Positions 1-5,486 of a stretch of 8,149 bases of DNA are shown here, piece by piece. How positions within the stretch are numbered: position 1 is the stretch's first letter; every line of letters begins with the position of its first letter. Below the pieces are notes generated by a model, which was not told the origin of the DNA, made no database searches, and worked only from the letters and a program-made list of their open reading frames with translations. This DNA is from an uncultured Ruminobacter sp. (GTDB lineage Bacteria; Pseudomonadota; Gammaproteobacteria; Enterobacterales; Succinivibrionaceae): contig CAAFXL010000032.1 in assembly GCA_900767005.1 (NCBI GenBank), positions 1 through 8,149 on the forward strand, in the 5' to 3' direction. Position numbers and translations under genes: made by a program.

Positions 1-205
1 AACTACATCTTATTCATATTTCTATATATTATAAATTTTATTCAAAATTTTAATAGTTTTCTCAGCTTTTATAGTTCATTTTTTAATTTAACTTCACATA
101 CTTTAAGCTTTTATTACATAGAAATTAAACTTAAGAATGGAGCATTCTATCATTTACATATTATTCAAATCTTTCTATTAACAAAAGAATACTATTCATT
201 AGAAT
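1..205. other. AT-rich left edge, no gene seen
   Basis: Very AT-rich, with stop codons in all frames on both strands, so no gene or gene end enters from the left edge. It is the region immediately downstream of the minus-strand ATPase. The only structure seen is a short inverted repeat, AGAATG at 134-139 and CATTCT at 143-148, with a 3-base loop. On the minus strand it lacks a run of T, so I do not call it a terminator. Confidence 0.6.
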
Positions 206-1240
206 TCATCTCTCGCAACTTATTGAGACACTGCTTTTCGAAATCCCTGTCAATATTTCAATTTCACGCACTGTAAACTTTTGTAACTTTAATGTTTTTA
301 AGTTTTCTGGCATTTCACCACAAATTGAACAATACAATCGTCTAAAATAGTCCATTCCATCATGAGGATTACTAAATGCTACTGAAGTTTTTATCAAATT
401 TTTTAAGTCTCCAGGATACATTTTTTCTGGTAATAATTTCATTATTTTTCTAAATAATCTGATATCTCGATTTGCAAGCTTTAATTTATCAAAATATTTA
501 TCTAGCATCTTTTCAGCAATCGAAAGTAAGTCTTCATCTGAATATCTATTAAAATCAATCACCGAATCAAAACGTCTAATTAAGGCTTTATCAAAATGTT
601 CAAATAAATTAGTAGTAGCAACTAATACAACATTTTCATTTATTCGGTCAAAACCTTTTAGCATTGTAGTAGTTGCCCTACCCATTTCACGTATATCGTT
701 AGGATTGGTTCTATCTAGTGCTATTGCGTCTATTTCATCAAACAAAACAATAACTTTCTCAGGATGAACAAAACTATTTATTTCTTTAAACAATTCTGAT
801 AAATTTTTCTGAGTTTGACCTAACTTACTATCAATTACAGCAGAAAAATCAACCATAAAAATATCTCTTTCAAGAATTCTTGCCAAGTGTTTAACAGCTT
901 CTGTTTTACCTGTTACTGGTAAACCTTTAAATAAAAATTTATTAATTCCAATATTATGATCTATAGCATTTACAGCACCTAATAAATCATTGGTTATTGC
1001 ATCAGGCAGCAAAAGCATATTATTATTAACATCAATCTTCTCAAAAAGAGACGACGTAGAATCAGGTATTTGTGGTACAAATGTATTTACATCAGATAGT
1101 AAAGACATAATGTATTCTGCAAGCTGATTATCTCCTATCGAATCAAAATATTTTACTACTTCATAGGCCTCATCTCGAAAGCCTGGTTCATTTTTTTCGA
1201 CATGATACTTAATTAAATTAATCACATTTTTCTTCTTCAT
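206..1240 (-). CDS. AAA+ ATPase with C-terminal HTH-like tail
   Basis: A 344-residue AAA+ ATPase, presumably a cytosolic ring-forming remodeller; its substrate is unknown. Visible motifs are Walker A GLPVTGKT (106-113), Walker B VIVLFDEID (163-171), sensor 1 ATTN (208-211), arginine-finger candidates R222/R223 and a sensor-2-like YPGDLKNLIK (275-284). The N-terminal ~60 residues look like a helical adaptor domain. The last ~20 residues, TVREIEILTGISKSSVSI, resemble a helix-turn-helix, but the protein ends a few residues into the recognition helix. ATG 1240 is preferred, with AAGGA just upstream; an in-frame TTG at 1264 would add 8 residues. From memory, related ATPases are often encoded beside S8 subtilisin-like proteases. 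No such partner is present here, although one could lie beyond the left edge. The gene is divergent from ureA. The AAA+ call is secure; the role is unknown. Confidence 0.9.
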   Translation of the reverse strand: MKKKNVINLIKYHVEKNEPGFRDEAYEVVKYFDSIGDNQLAEYIMSLLSDVNTFVPQIPDSTSSLFEKIDVNNNMLLLPDAITNDLLGAVNAIDHNIGINKFLFKGLPVTGKTEAVKHLARILERDIFMVDFSAVIDSKLGQTQKNLSELFKEINSFVHPEKVIVLFDEIDAIALDRTNPNDIREMGRATTTMLKGFDRINENVVLVATTNLFEHFDKALIRRFDSVIDFNRYSDEDLLSIAEKMLDKYFDKLKLANRDIRLFRKIMKLLPEKMYPGDLKNLIKTSVAFSNPHDGMDYFRRLYCSICGEMPENLKTLKLQKFTVREIEILTGISKSSVSISCER

Positions 1241-1318
1241 AATCCTTTTTCCTTTTCGCAACAATACAAACTAATAATATCTATTTAGGTTATTTTTGTA
1301 AATATTGGAATAAAATGA

Positions 1319-1324
1319 ATTATA
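1319..1324 (-). promoter_or_regulatory. Candidate -10 for the AAA+ ATPase gene
   Basis: The minus strand reads TATAAT here, a perfect -10 hexamer about 79 bases upstream of the ATPase ATG. No good -35 sits at 16-18 bases; the best is TTATGA at 1341-1346. In DNA this AT-rich a TATAAT can arise by chance, so this is only a candidate. Confidence 0.3.
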
Positions 1325-1358
1325 AAATTTAAGAAGAATCTCATAACCATTTTCAAAT

Positions 1359-1387
1359 AAGTGCAAAAATGCCAAATCAAAGTGCAA
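1359..1387 (+). repeat. Direct repeat AAGTGCAA, 21-base spacing
   Basis: AAGTGCAA occurs at 1359-1366 and again at 1380-1387, exactly two helical turns apart, in the divergent intergenic region. Two same-face half-sites of this kind could bind a regulator of the ATPase gene (about 120 bases away) or act as a distant upstream site for ureA. GTGCA is also part of an NtrC half-site, but the inverted partner TGCAC is missing. Confidence 0.3.
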
Positions 1388-1489
1388 TGATTTATATTTT
1401 TGTTCAAATTTAAAAATTCTCCTTTTGCCTTATTTTTAAACTTAAGCACTATTTTTAAACAAAAATGATAAAAAAATGAACAAAATTAA

Positions 1490-1732
1490 AAAATCTAACC
1501 TCTTGTTTTTCCCTTTCTTTTCACCAAAATTATCTAAAATTTTTCAAAAAACACCTTACATTCCACCCTAAAATTTTCAAGAAAATACCCTAAAATTTTC
1601 TAAATTTTCCCTACTTTTTCTCAAAAAAAACTTAAAAACCCCCTAAAAATCCCCAAATTTACGTTAAAAATCCCCCCAAAACTCTCTAAAACTTCCTCAT
1701 AAACCATAATCAAACCTCATTTTCAAAATTTT
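1490..1732 (+). other. C-rich, G-depleted tract upstream of ureA
   Basis: By hand count the plus strand carries about 64 C but only three G (1505, 1581, 1663) across 243 bases, with C runs of 5, 4 and 6 at 1639-1643, 1651-1654 and 1672-1677. There is no coding frame. A C-rich, G-poor unstructured transcript is the hallmark of a Rho-loading (rut) region, so any plus-strand RNA started upstream could be terminated here before reaching ureA. It also contains A-tracts at near-helical spacing, which would suggest bent DNA instead. The composition is observed; both functions are inference. Confidence 0.5.
1534..1700 (+). repeat. Degenerate CTAAAA repeats at helical spacing
   Basis: CTAAAA-like words begin at 1534, 1568, 1590, 1600, 1631, 1643, 1664 and 1686, giving steps of 34, 22, 10, 31, 12, 21 and 22. 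These are close to multiples of one DNA turn. Two copies are longer exact repeats: ACCCTAAAATTTTC at 1565-1578 and 1587-1600, and TAAAAATCCCC at 1644-1654 and 1665-1675. In-phase A-tracts bend DNA. The array lies between the ATPase gene and the ureA promoter region. Confidence 0.4.
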
Positions 1733-1743
1733 GTGCTACTAAA

Positions 1744-1760
1744 TTGGCATAGTTCTCGCA
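1744..1760 (+). promoter_or_regulatory. Sigma54-type -24/-12 promoter for ureABC
   Basis: TTGGCATAGTTCTCGCA matches the RpoN consensus TTGGCACG-N4-TTGCA at 10 of 13 defined positions. The near-invariant GG (1746-1747) and GC (1758-1759) are at the required spacing. Transcription would start near 1771, leaving a leader of about 100 bases before ureA. A sigma54 promoter needs an activator bound upstream, which would place urease under nitrogen or another enhancer-type control, as is known for urease in several proteobacteria. TTGGCA could instead be a sigma70 -35 with TATGTT at 1769-1774, but that 19-base spacer is poor. Confidence 0.5.
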
Positions 1761-1820
1761 AATACCTCTATGTTTAATTAATCCTAGGACTTACTAACTT
1801 TTAGGAATAAAAAATAAAAA

Positions 1821-1830
1821 CTAAATTTAG
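1821..1830. promoter_or_regulatory. 10-base palindrome in ureA leader
   Basis: CTAAATTTAG is a perfect palindrome 41 bases before the ureA start, between the sigma54-like element and the ribosome binding site. It is followed by a -10-like TATAAC at 1838-1843 that has no matching -35. It may be an operator, but it is short and AT-rich. Confidence 0.2.
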
Positions 1831-1871
1831 TAAATCTTATAACGCATACCAATTTATAAAAGAGGAAAATT

Positions 1872-2174
1872 ATGAACCTAACTAACAGAGAAAGAGATAA
1901 GCTACTAATTTTTACCGCGGCTTTAGTTGCTAAAGCTCGTAAGGATAGAGGTTTAAAATTAAATTATCCTGAAGCGGTTGCCATTATTACAGCAGAAATT
2001 CTAGAAGGTGCTCGCGATGGTAGAACCGTAAGCGACCTTATGGAATATGGTAAGACCATTTTATCAGAAAGCGACCTTATGGAAGGCGTAAAAGAAATGA
2101 TCCCTGAAGTTCAGGTTGAAGCCACCTTCCCTGATGGAACCAAGCTTGTAACCGTTCATAATCCGATTAAATAA
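1872..2174 (+). CDS. ureA: Urease subunit gamma
   Basis: The smallest structural subunit of nickel urease, which hydrolyses urea to ammonia and carbamate in the cytoplasm. UreA, UreB and UreC assemble as a trimer of heterotrimers. The protein is 100 residues, the standard length for a free gamma subunit, and collinear with the family throughout: the helical N-terminus NLTNRERDKLLIF, then KLNYPEAVAIITAEILEGARDGRTV (start near residue 29), and the C-terminal FPDGTKLVTVHNPI. It is neither fused to UreB, as in Helicobacter, nor truncated. AGAGGA at 1861-1866 lies 5 bases before the ATG and fixes the start. It is the first gene of the operon, with ureB starting 18 bases after its stop. Its codon choice is less AT-biased than the flanking genes, as expected for a highly expressed protein. 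Confidence 0.98.
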   Translation: MNLTNRERDKLLIFTAALVAKARKDRGLKLNYPEAVAIITAEILEGARDGRTVSDLMEYGKTILSESDLMEGVKEMIPEVQVEATFPDGTKLVTVHNPIK

Positions 2175-2192
2175 AAGTATAAGGAGATAATG

Positions 2193-2504
2193 ATGAGTGT
2201 TGGAGAGTTCATACTAGAAAGTGGTGATATCGAATTTAATAAAGGAATTCCATCAATCACCTTAAAAGTAAAAAATACTGCAGATCGTGGTATTCAGGTA
2301 GGTTCTCATTATCATTTTTATGAGGTTAATCCTGCTTTATCATTTGATCGTAAAAAAGCTTACGGCATGCACCTTGAAATTCCACCAGGGACAAGTATTA
2401 GACTTGAACCAGGTGAAGAACGTGAAGTTACCCTTATCCCTTATCAAGGCAAACGTGTAGTCTTTGGCTTTAGACAAGAAGTTATGGGCGAACTTGATAA
2501 ATAA
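2193..2504 (+). CDS. ureB: Urease subunit beta
   Basis: The beta structural subunit of urease, a beta-rich protein that packs against UreC and UreA. It carries the family signature GSHYHFYEVNPAL at residues 37-49, followed by FDRKKAYGMHLEIPPGTSIRLEPGE (starting at residue 51) and the closing R-VVFGF motif (near 88-93). Its length of 103 residues is typical. Two ATGs overlap at 2190 and 2193. AAGGAG at 2181-2186 is 3 bases from the first and 6 from the second, so 2193 is preferred, giving MSVGEF. It sits between ureA and ureC with short gaps (18 and 29 bases) and is surely co-transcribed with them. Confidence 0.98.
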   Translation: MSVGEFILESGDIEFNKGIPSITLKVKNTADRGIQVGSHYHFYEVNPALSFDRKKAYGMHLEIPPGTSIRLEPGEEREVTLIPYQGKRVVFGFRQEVMGELDK

Positions 2505-2533
2505 TAAGTAGGATTAATAATAAGGATTAAAAA

Positions 2534-4237
2534 ATGAGTACTTTAACTAGAAAAGCTTATGCCGATATGTTTGGTCCTACTGTAAAGGACCGTATTAGAC
2601 TTGCTGATACCAACTTAATACTTGAAATTGAAAAAGACTATACTAGATACGGTGATGAAGTAAAGTTTGGGGGTGGTAAGGTTATTCGTGATGGTCAGGA
2701 CCAGAGCCAGCTAAGCACCAAAGATACCGTTGATACCGTAATCACTAATGCTGTAGTTGTAGACTACACTGGTATTTATAAAGCTGATATTGGTATCAAA
2801 GATGGTCGCATTTATAAGATTGGTAAGAGCGGTAACCCTGATATTCAGAATGATATCGATTTTGCAATCGGTGCAGGCACTGAAGTAATCAGTGCCGAAG
2901 GCATGATTGTAACCGCAGGTGGTATTGATAGCCACGTTCACTATATTTCCCCACAGCAAGCTGAAGAAGCAATTGAAAGTGGCATTACCACCTTTATTGG
3001 TGGTGGTACAGGTCCTGCTACCGGTACTAATGCAACTAACCTTGCTCCTGGCGTTTGGAACATTCAGCGTATCCTTGAATCAGCTGAAGACCTACCTGTA
3101 AACTTAGGTGTTTTAGGTAAAGGTAATTCTTCAAAGCCTGATGCCCTTGAAGAACAAATTAAAGCTGGTGCTTGCGGTCTAAAGCTTCACGAAGACTGGG
3201 GTTCAACTCCTAGTGCAATTGATACTTGTTTAGGTCAAGCTGATAAATATGATGTTCAAGTATGTATTCATACTGACTCATTAAATGAATCAGGCTTTGT
3301 TGAAGATACTATTAAATCATTTAAGAATAGAACCATTCACACCTACCATACTGAAGGAGCTGGTGGTGGTCATGCACCAGATATTATTACCGCATGTGGT
3401 GAATTAAATGTACTTCCAAGTTCAACTACCCCTACTTGCCCATATACCGTTAATACCGTAGATGAACATTTAGATATGTTGATGGTTTGTCACCACCTTG
3501 ATAAAAAGATTAAGGAAGATGTTGCCTTTGCAAAATCACGTATTAGAGCAAATACTATTGCTGCTGAAGATATCCTTCAGGATATGGGTGCAATCTCTAT
3601 GTTCTCGTCAGACTCTCAAGCTATGGGACGTGTTGGTGAAGTAATCATGCGTACTTGGCAGACTGCTAATAAGATGAAGAATGATTTTGGACCACTTCCA
3701 GAAGATTCAGAACGCAATGATAACTTCCGTATTAAGCGTTATATTGCAAAATATACCATCAATCCTGCAATAACTCATGGTATTAGCCATGAAGTTGGTT
3801 CAATTGAAGAAGGTAAGATGGCTGATATCATTCTTTGGAAACCATCATTCTTTGGCGTTAAACCTGAAATTGTAGTTAAGGGTGGTTTTATTTCATATGC
3901 TCTTATGGGGGATATCAATGGTTCAATTCCAACTCCAGAACCAAGATACTATCGTCCAATGTTTGGGGCACTTGGTAAAGCTCGTTTCTCAACTAGAATG
4001 ACCTTTATTTCTCAGGTAGCACTTGAAGAAGGAGTTCCCGCAAAACTTGGTCTTCAAAGTAAGATTGGTGTAGTAAAGCACTGCAGAGGCCTTACAAAGA
4101 AGGATATGAAGCTAAATGATTATTTACCAAAGATTAGCGTAAATCATACAACTTATGAAGTTTATGCAGATGGTAAGTTATTAACTTCAGCTCCAGCTAA
4201 GGAAGTAGCTCTAGGACAAAAGTATTTCTTATTCTAA
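2534..4237 (+). CDS. ureC: Urease subunit alpha (catalytic)
   Basis: The catalytic alpha subunit of urease, an amidohydrolase TIM-barrel protein of 567 residues, the usual length. All known active-site residues are present, and the numbering coincides with the Klebsiella enzyme: nickel ligands H134 and H136 (HVH), the carbamylated K217 (GLKLHEDWG), H246, H272 (HTEGAGGGHAPD) and D360 (SSDSQAMGR), plus H219, and the mobile-flap C319 and H320 (MVCHHLD). The C-terminus ends in the conserved YFLF. AAGGA at 2522-2526 is 7 bases before the ATG. One mild oddity is GQDQSQ at residues 54-59, where relatives usually have G-M-x-Q-S. It is the last gene of the tight ureABC block; a hairpin begins 13 bases after the stop. 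The enzyme looks active if nickel is inserted. Confidence 0.99.
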   Translation: MSTLTRKAYADMFGPTVKDRIRLADTNLILEIEKDYTRYGDEVKFGGGKVIRDGQDQSQLSTKDTVDTVITNAVVVDYTGIYKADIGIKDGRIYKIGKSGNPDIQNDIDFAIGAGTEVISAEGMIVTAGGIDSHVHYISPQQAEEAIESGITTFIGGGTGPATGTNATNLAPGVWNIQRILESAEDLPVNLGVLGKGNSSKPDALEEQIKAGACGLKLHEDWGSTPSAIDTCLGQADKYDVQVCIHTDSLNESGFVEDTIKSFKNRTIHTYHTEGAGGGHAPDIITACGELNVLPSSTTPTCPYTVNTVDEHLDMLMVCHHLDKKIKEDVAFAKSRIRANTIAAEDILQDMGAISMFSSDSQAMGRVGEVIMRTWQTANKMKNDFGPLPEDSERNDNFRIKRYIAKYTINPAITHGISHEVGSIEEGKMADIILWKPSFFGVKPEIVVKGGFISYALMGDINGSIPTPEPRYYRPMFGALGKARFSTRMTFISQVALEEGVPAKLGLQSKIGVVKHCRGLTKKDMKLNDYLPKISVNHTTYEVYADGKLLTSAPAKEVALGQKYFLF

Positions 4238-4250
4238 AAACACCTCTATT

Positions 4251-4280
4251 TTGGTCTAGCTTTAGCTCAAGCTAGGCCAA
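4251..4280 (+). terminator. 12-bp hairpin after ureC
   Basis: TTGGTCTAGCTT (4251-4262) pairs with AAGCTAGGCCAA (4269-4280) through a 6-base loop, with one G-U pair. It lies 13 bases past the ureC stop. No T-run follows, so it is not a classical intrinsic terminator. It may instead protect the 3' end of the ureABC message or cause partial termination ahead of ureE. Confidence 0.4.
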
Positions 4281-4320
4281 TTAGAAGAAAATTAAAATAA
4301 TGAGATACTATTAAAAAACC

Positions 4321-4409
4321 AAAAATTAAAGAAAAAAAGAGAAAGATAAAGGAAAAGGAAAGAAAAACAAGAAAAAGATAAAAAGAGAAAAAGAGAAAAG
4401 AGAAAAAAA
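4321..4409 (+). repeat. A/G-rich purine tract after ureC
   Basis: About 90 bases composed almost entirely of A and G on the plus strand, made of irregular GAAAAAGATAAAAAGAGAAAA-like units. The few pyrimidines are isolated. All frames lack a start with a usable open frame, so it is non-coding. Purine mirror tracts can form triplex DNA or expand and shrink by slippage. It lies in the unusually long ureC-ureE gap. Confidence 0.6.
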
Positions 4410-4470
4410 CTTAAAAGAAAATAATTAAAAATATTACAAATATTTTGAATTGAAATTTGAAAAATCTACC

Positions 4471-4490
4471 CCTAAAAAGAAATTTTTAGG
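4471..4490 (+). promoter_or_regulatory. 8-bp GAAA-loop hairpin masking a ribosome site
   Basis: CCTAAAAA (4471-4478) and TTTTTAGG (4483-4490) form a perfect 8-bp stem closed by a GAAA tetraloop. The 3' arm contains the first half of the perfect Shine-Dalgarno AGGAGG at 4488-4493, which serves the small ORF starting at 4504. The stem would partly hide that site, suggesting translational control. The pairing is observed; the function is inferred. Confidence 0.35.
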
Positions 4491-4503
4491 AGGTTAAAAA
4501 TAA

Positions 4504-4593
4504 ATGAAAAAAAATGGTTATTTAAAAGTTACTAAACTAAAAACAAGATTAAATCGGATATTCAGTTTTGAATATCCTAAATTAAAGAAGTAA
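4504..4593 (+). CDS. Possible 29-residue small protein
   Basis: A short open frame encoding a very basic 29-residue peptide beginning MKKNGYLKVTKLKTRL. It is preceded by a perfect AGGAGG at 4488-4493, 10 bases from the ATG and one of the strongest ribosome sites in the window. No family is recognised; it has no signal peptide or membrane segment. Against it being a gene, a perfect 9-bp inverted repeat (4556-4564 with 4569-4577) lies inside the frame, so the region may instead be a structured RNA or leader. It may be a leader peptide for ureE or a decayed gene. Confidence 0.25.
   Translation: MKKNGYLKVTKLKTRLNRIFSFEYPKLKK
4556..4577. repeat. Perfect 9-bp inverted repeat
   Basis: GGATATTCA (4556-4564) and TGAATATCC (4569-4577) form a perfect stem with a 4-base GTTT loop. 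It overlaps the possible small ORF and lies 66 bases beyond the GAAA-loop hairpin. Together they suggest a structured transcript between ureC and ureE. No T-run follows on either strand. Confidence 0.45.
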
Positions 4594-4683
4594 TAAAAAA
4601 TTACTTACTAATACTTTGATAAAACAAGGTAACAGTAAAGCAGTAAAGAGAAAAATTATCACTTTTTTATTTAAGGATGCTTA

Positions 4684-4689
4684 TATAAT
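4684..4689 (+). promoter_or_regulatory. Candidate -10 of a separate ureE promoter
   Basis: A perfect TATAAT about 200 bases before ureE. No convincing -35 lies 16-18 bases upstream, where the sequence is T-rich. The long gap and hairpin after ureC make a separate ureE promoter plausible, but this element alone is weak evidence. Confidence 0.25.
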
Positions 4690-4860
4690 GACTTTATATT
4701 TTTTTAGAAGAACTTTTACAAAAAATAATTTTATCAATATTAACTATTGGTAACTTTATGATGAATAAAGTAGAAGTTTATAAAAAATTATAAAAATAAT
4801 AATCTTATGATTAACCTTTATAGCAAACCTTAAAAACATAAACACGGGACAAAATTAAAT

Positions 4861-4878
4861 CTTATCCAAAAAGATAAG
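4861..4878 (+). promoter_or_regulatory. Hairpin just before the ureE ribosome site
   Basis: CTTATC (4861-4866) and GATAAG (4873-4878) form a 6-bp stem around a CAAAAA loop. It ends 2 bases before the ureE Shine-Dalgarno AAGGA at 4881-4885. It could affect ureE translation, but may be chance in AT-rich sequence. Confidence 0.25.
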
Positions 4879-4891
4879 TTAAGGAATGGCT

Positions 4892-5311
4892 ATGATAACC
4901 TTCAGACAACTAATAAAAACTGCAAGTCCATTAATGTGGGCAAAACTAAAATTTAATGAAAGATTGCACCATAACATCATCACTAAAAACGAAGATGGCA
5001 ATACGATAAAGATTGAAACTGACGAAGATATGCTTTTATCTGATGGTGATATGTTATTAAGTTCTGAAGGGATTGTGCTTGAGATTGAAGCGGCCAATGA
5101 AGAAGTAACTACAGTAGTTGCCGATAAAATCACCCTTCAAAAGATTATCTATTTTTTAGGGGAAAGACATACTTTTATTGAAATTAAGGACTCTTTTATT
5201 AGATACCTTCCCCAGAAGGAACTTGATGAAGAAATTCGCAAAATGGGTGGAAAAATCTTTTACGAAAAAGTTAAATTTAACCCCGAACCTATGACCTTAA
5301 AACGATTTTAA
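4892..5311 (+). CDS. ureE: Urease accessory protein UreE (nickel chaperone)
   Basis: UreE is a cytosolic dimeric nickel chaperone that hands nickel to the UreG/UreF/UreD complex loading urease. The 139-residue protein has the two-domain layout: an N-terminal beta domain (about 1-75, including GDMLLSSEGIVLEIEAANEE from residue 52) and a C-terminal ferredoxin-like metal domain (about 78-132, YFLGERH, RYLPQKELDEEIRKMGG, FNPEP). The interface nickel ligand is present as H93 in GERH. The two further histidines of the Klebsiella protein (its 110 and 112) are replaced in RYLPQK, and there is no histidine-rich tail; H26, H27 and H93 are the only histidines. ATG 4892 is preferred: AAGGA (4881-4885) lies 6 bases before it but overlaps the spacing of the alternative ATG 4886. 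It lies 654 bases after ureC and ends at a strong terminator with no ureF or ureG following. Confidence 0.85.
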   Translation: MITFRQLIKTASPLMWAKLKFNERLHHNIITKNEDGNTIKIETDEDMLLSDGDMLLSSEGIVLEIEAANEEVTTVVADKITLQKIIYFLGERHTFIEIKDSFIRYLPQKELDEEIRKMGGKIFYEKVKFNPEPMTLKRF

Positions 5312-5335
5312 ATAAAACACAAAACCAAAAGTCTC

Positions 5336-5380
5336 AAAAGTCTCTTGTTTTGAAAATCATTACAAGAGACTTTTTTATTT
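5336..5380. terminator. Strong intrinsic terminator after ureE
   Basis: AAAAGTCTCTTGT (5336-5348) pairs perfectly over 13 bp with ACAAGAGACTTTT (5362-5374), followed by TTTTTTATTT. It begins 25 bases after the ureE stop. On the minus strand the stem is followed by a T-rich stretch (TTTTGGTTTTGTGTTTTA), so it probably also ends the convergent methyltransferase transcript. Confidence 0.9.
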
Positions 5381-5399
5381 CCCCACTAATTAAAACTTA

Positions 5400-5486
5400 A
5401 TGTGGGAAAAACTTAAAATGCGTAGCGAACTTTTGCGTCTGAAAGAAGACGAAAAAATACATATAATTCAGACCATTCACCTTTAT
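5400..5486 (+). pseudogene. Possible 5' gene remnant after ureE terminator
   Basis: The plus-strand frame from ATG 5400 reads MWEKLKMRSELLRLKEDEK and on to about residue 29 with protein-like composition and above-average GC. It then runs into the antisense of the methyltransferase 3' end at 5487. No Shine-Dalgarno is seen. The abrupt change suggests the start of a gene cut off when the methyltransferase arrived, possibly one that once followed ureE, but I recognise no family. It may be chance. Confidence 0.2.

Noticed and set aside
134..148. Hairpin as terminator of the ATPase gene
   Set aside because: The stem is only 6 bp with a 3-base loop and no T-run follows on the minus strand.
1639..1677. 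G-quadruplex on the minus strand from runs of 5, 4 and 6 G
   Set aside because: Only three runs are close together; the fourth is far away and loops of up to 17 bases are too long for a confident call.
1672..1677. C6 tract as a phase-variation switch
   Set aside because: Six bases is short and it is not positioned within a coding start or promoter spacer.
1783..1790. CCTAGGAC shared upstream of ureA and (minus strand, 7454-7461) of the exported-protein gene
   Set aside because: A single 8-base coincidence at very different distances from the two start codons; not enough for a shared regulatory site.
2711..2959. Open frame antisense to ureC
   Set aside because: It lies wholly inside ureC, has no ribosome site and a composition that mirrors the sense codons.
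2919..3101. Second plus-strand frame inside ureC
   Set aside because: It overlaps conserved ureC sequence in another frame, including the region of nickel ligands, and resembles no protein.
4688..4753. 21-codon frame MTLYFFRRTF
   Set aside because: The spacing from AAGGA is 10 bases, its ATG overlaps the TATAAT hexamer and no similarity is apparent.
4879..5133. Open frame antisense to ureE
   Set aside because: It mirrors ureE codons, and ureE is clearly the real gene.
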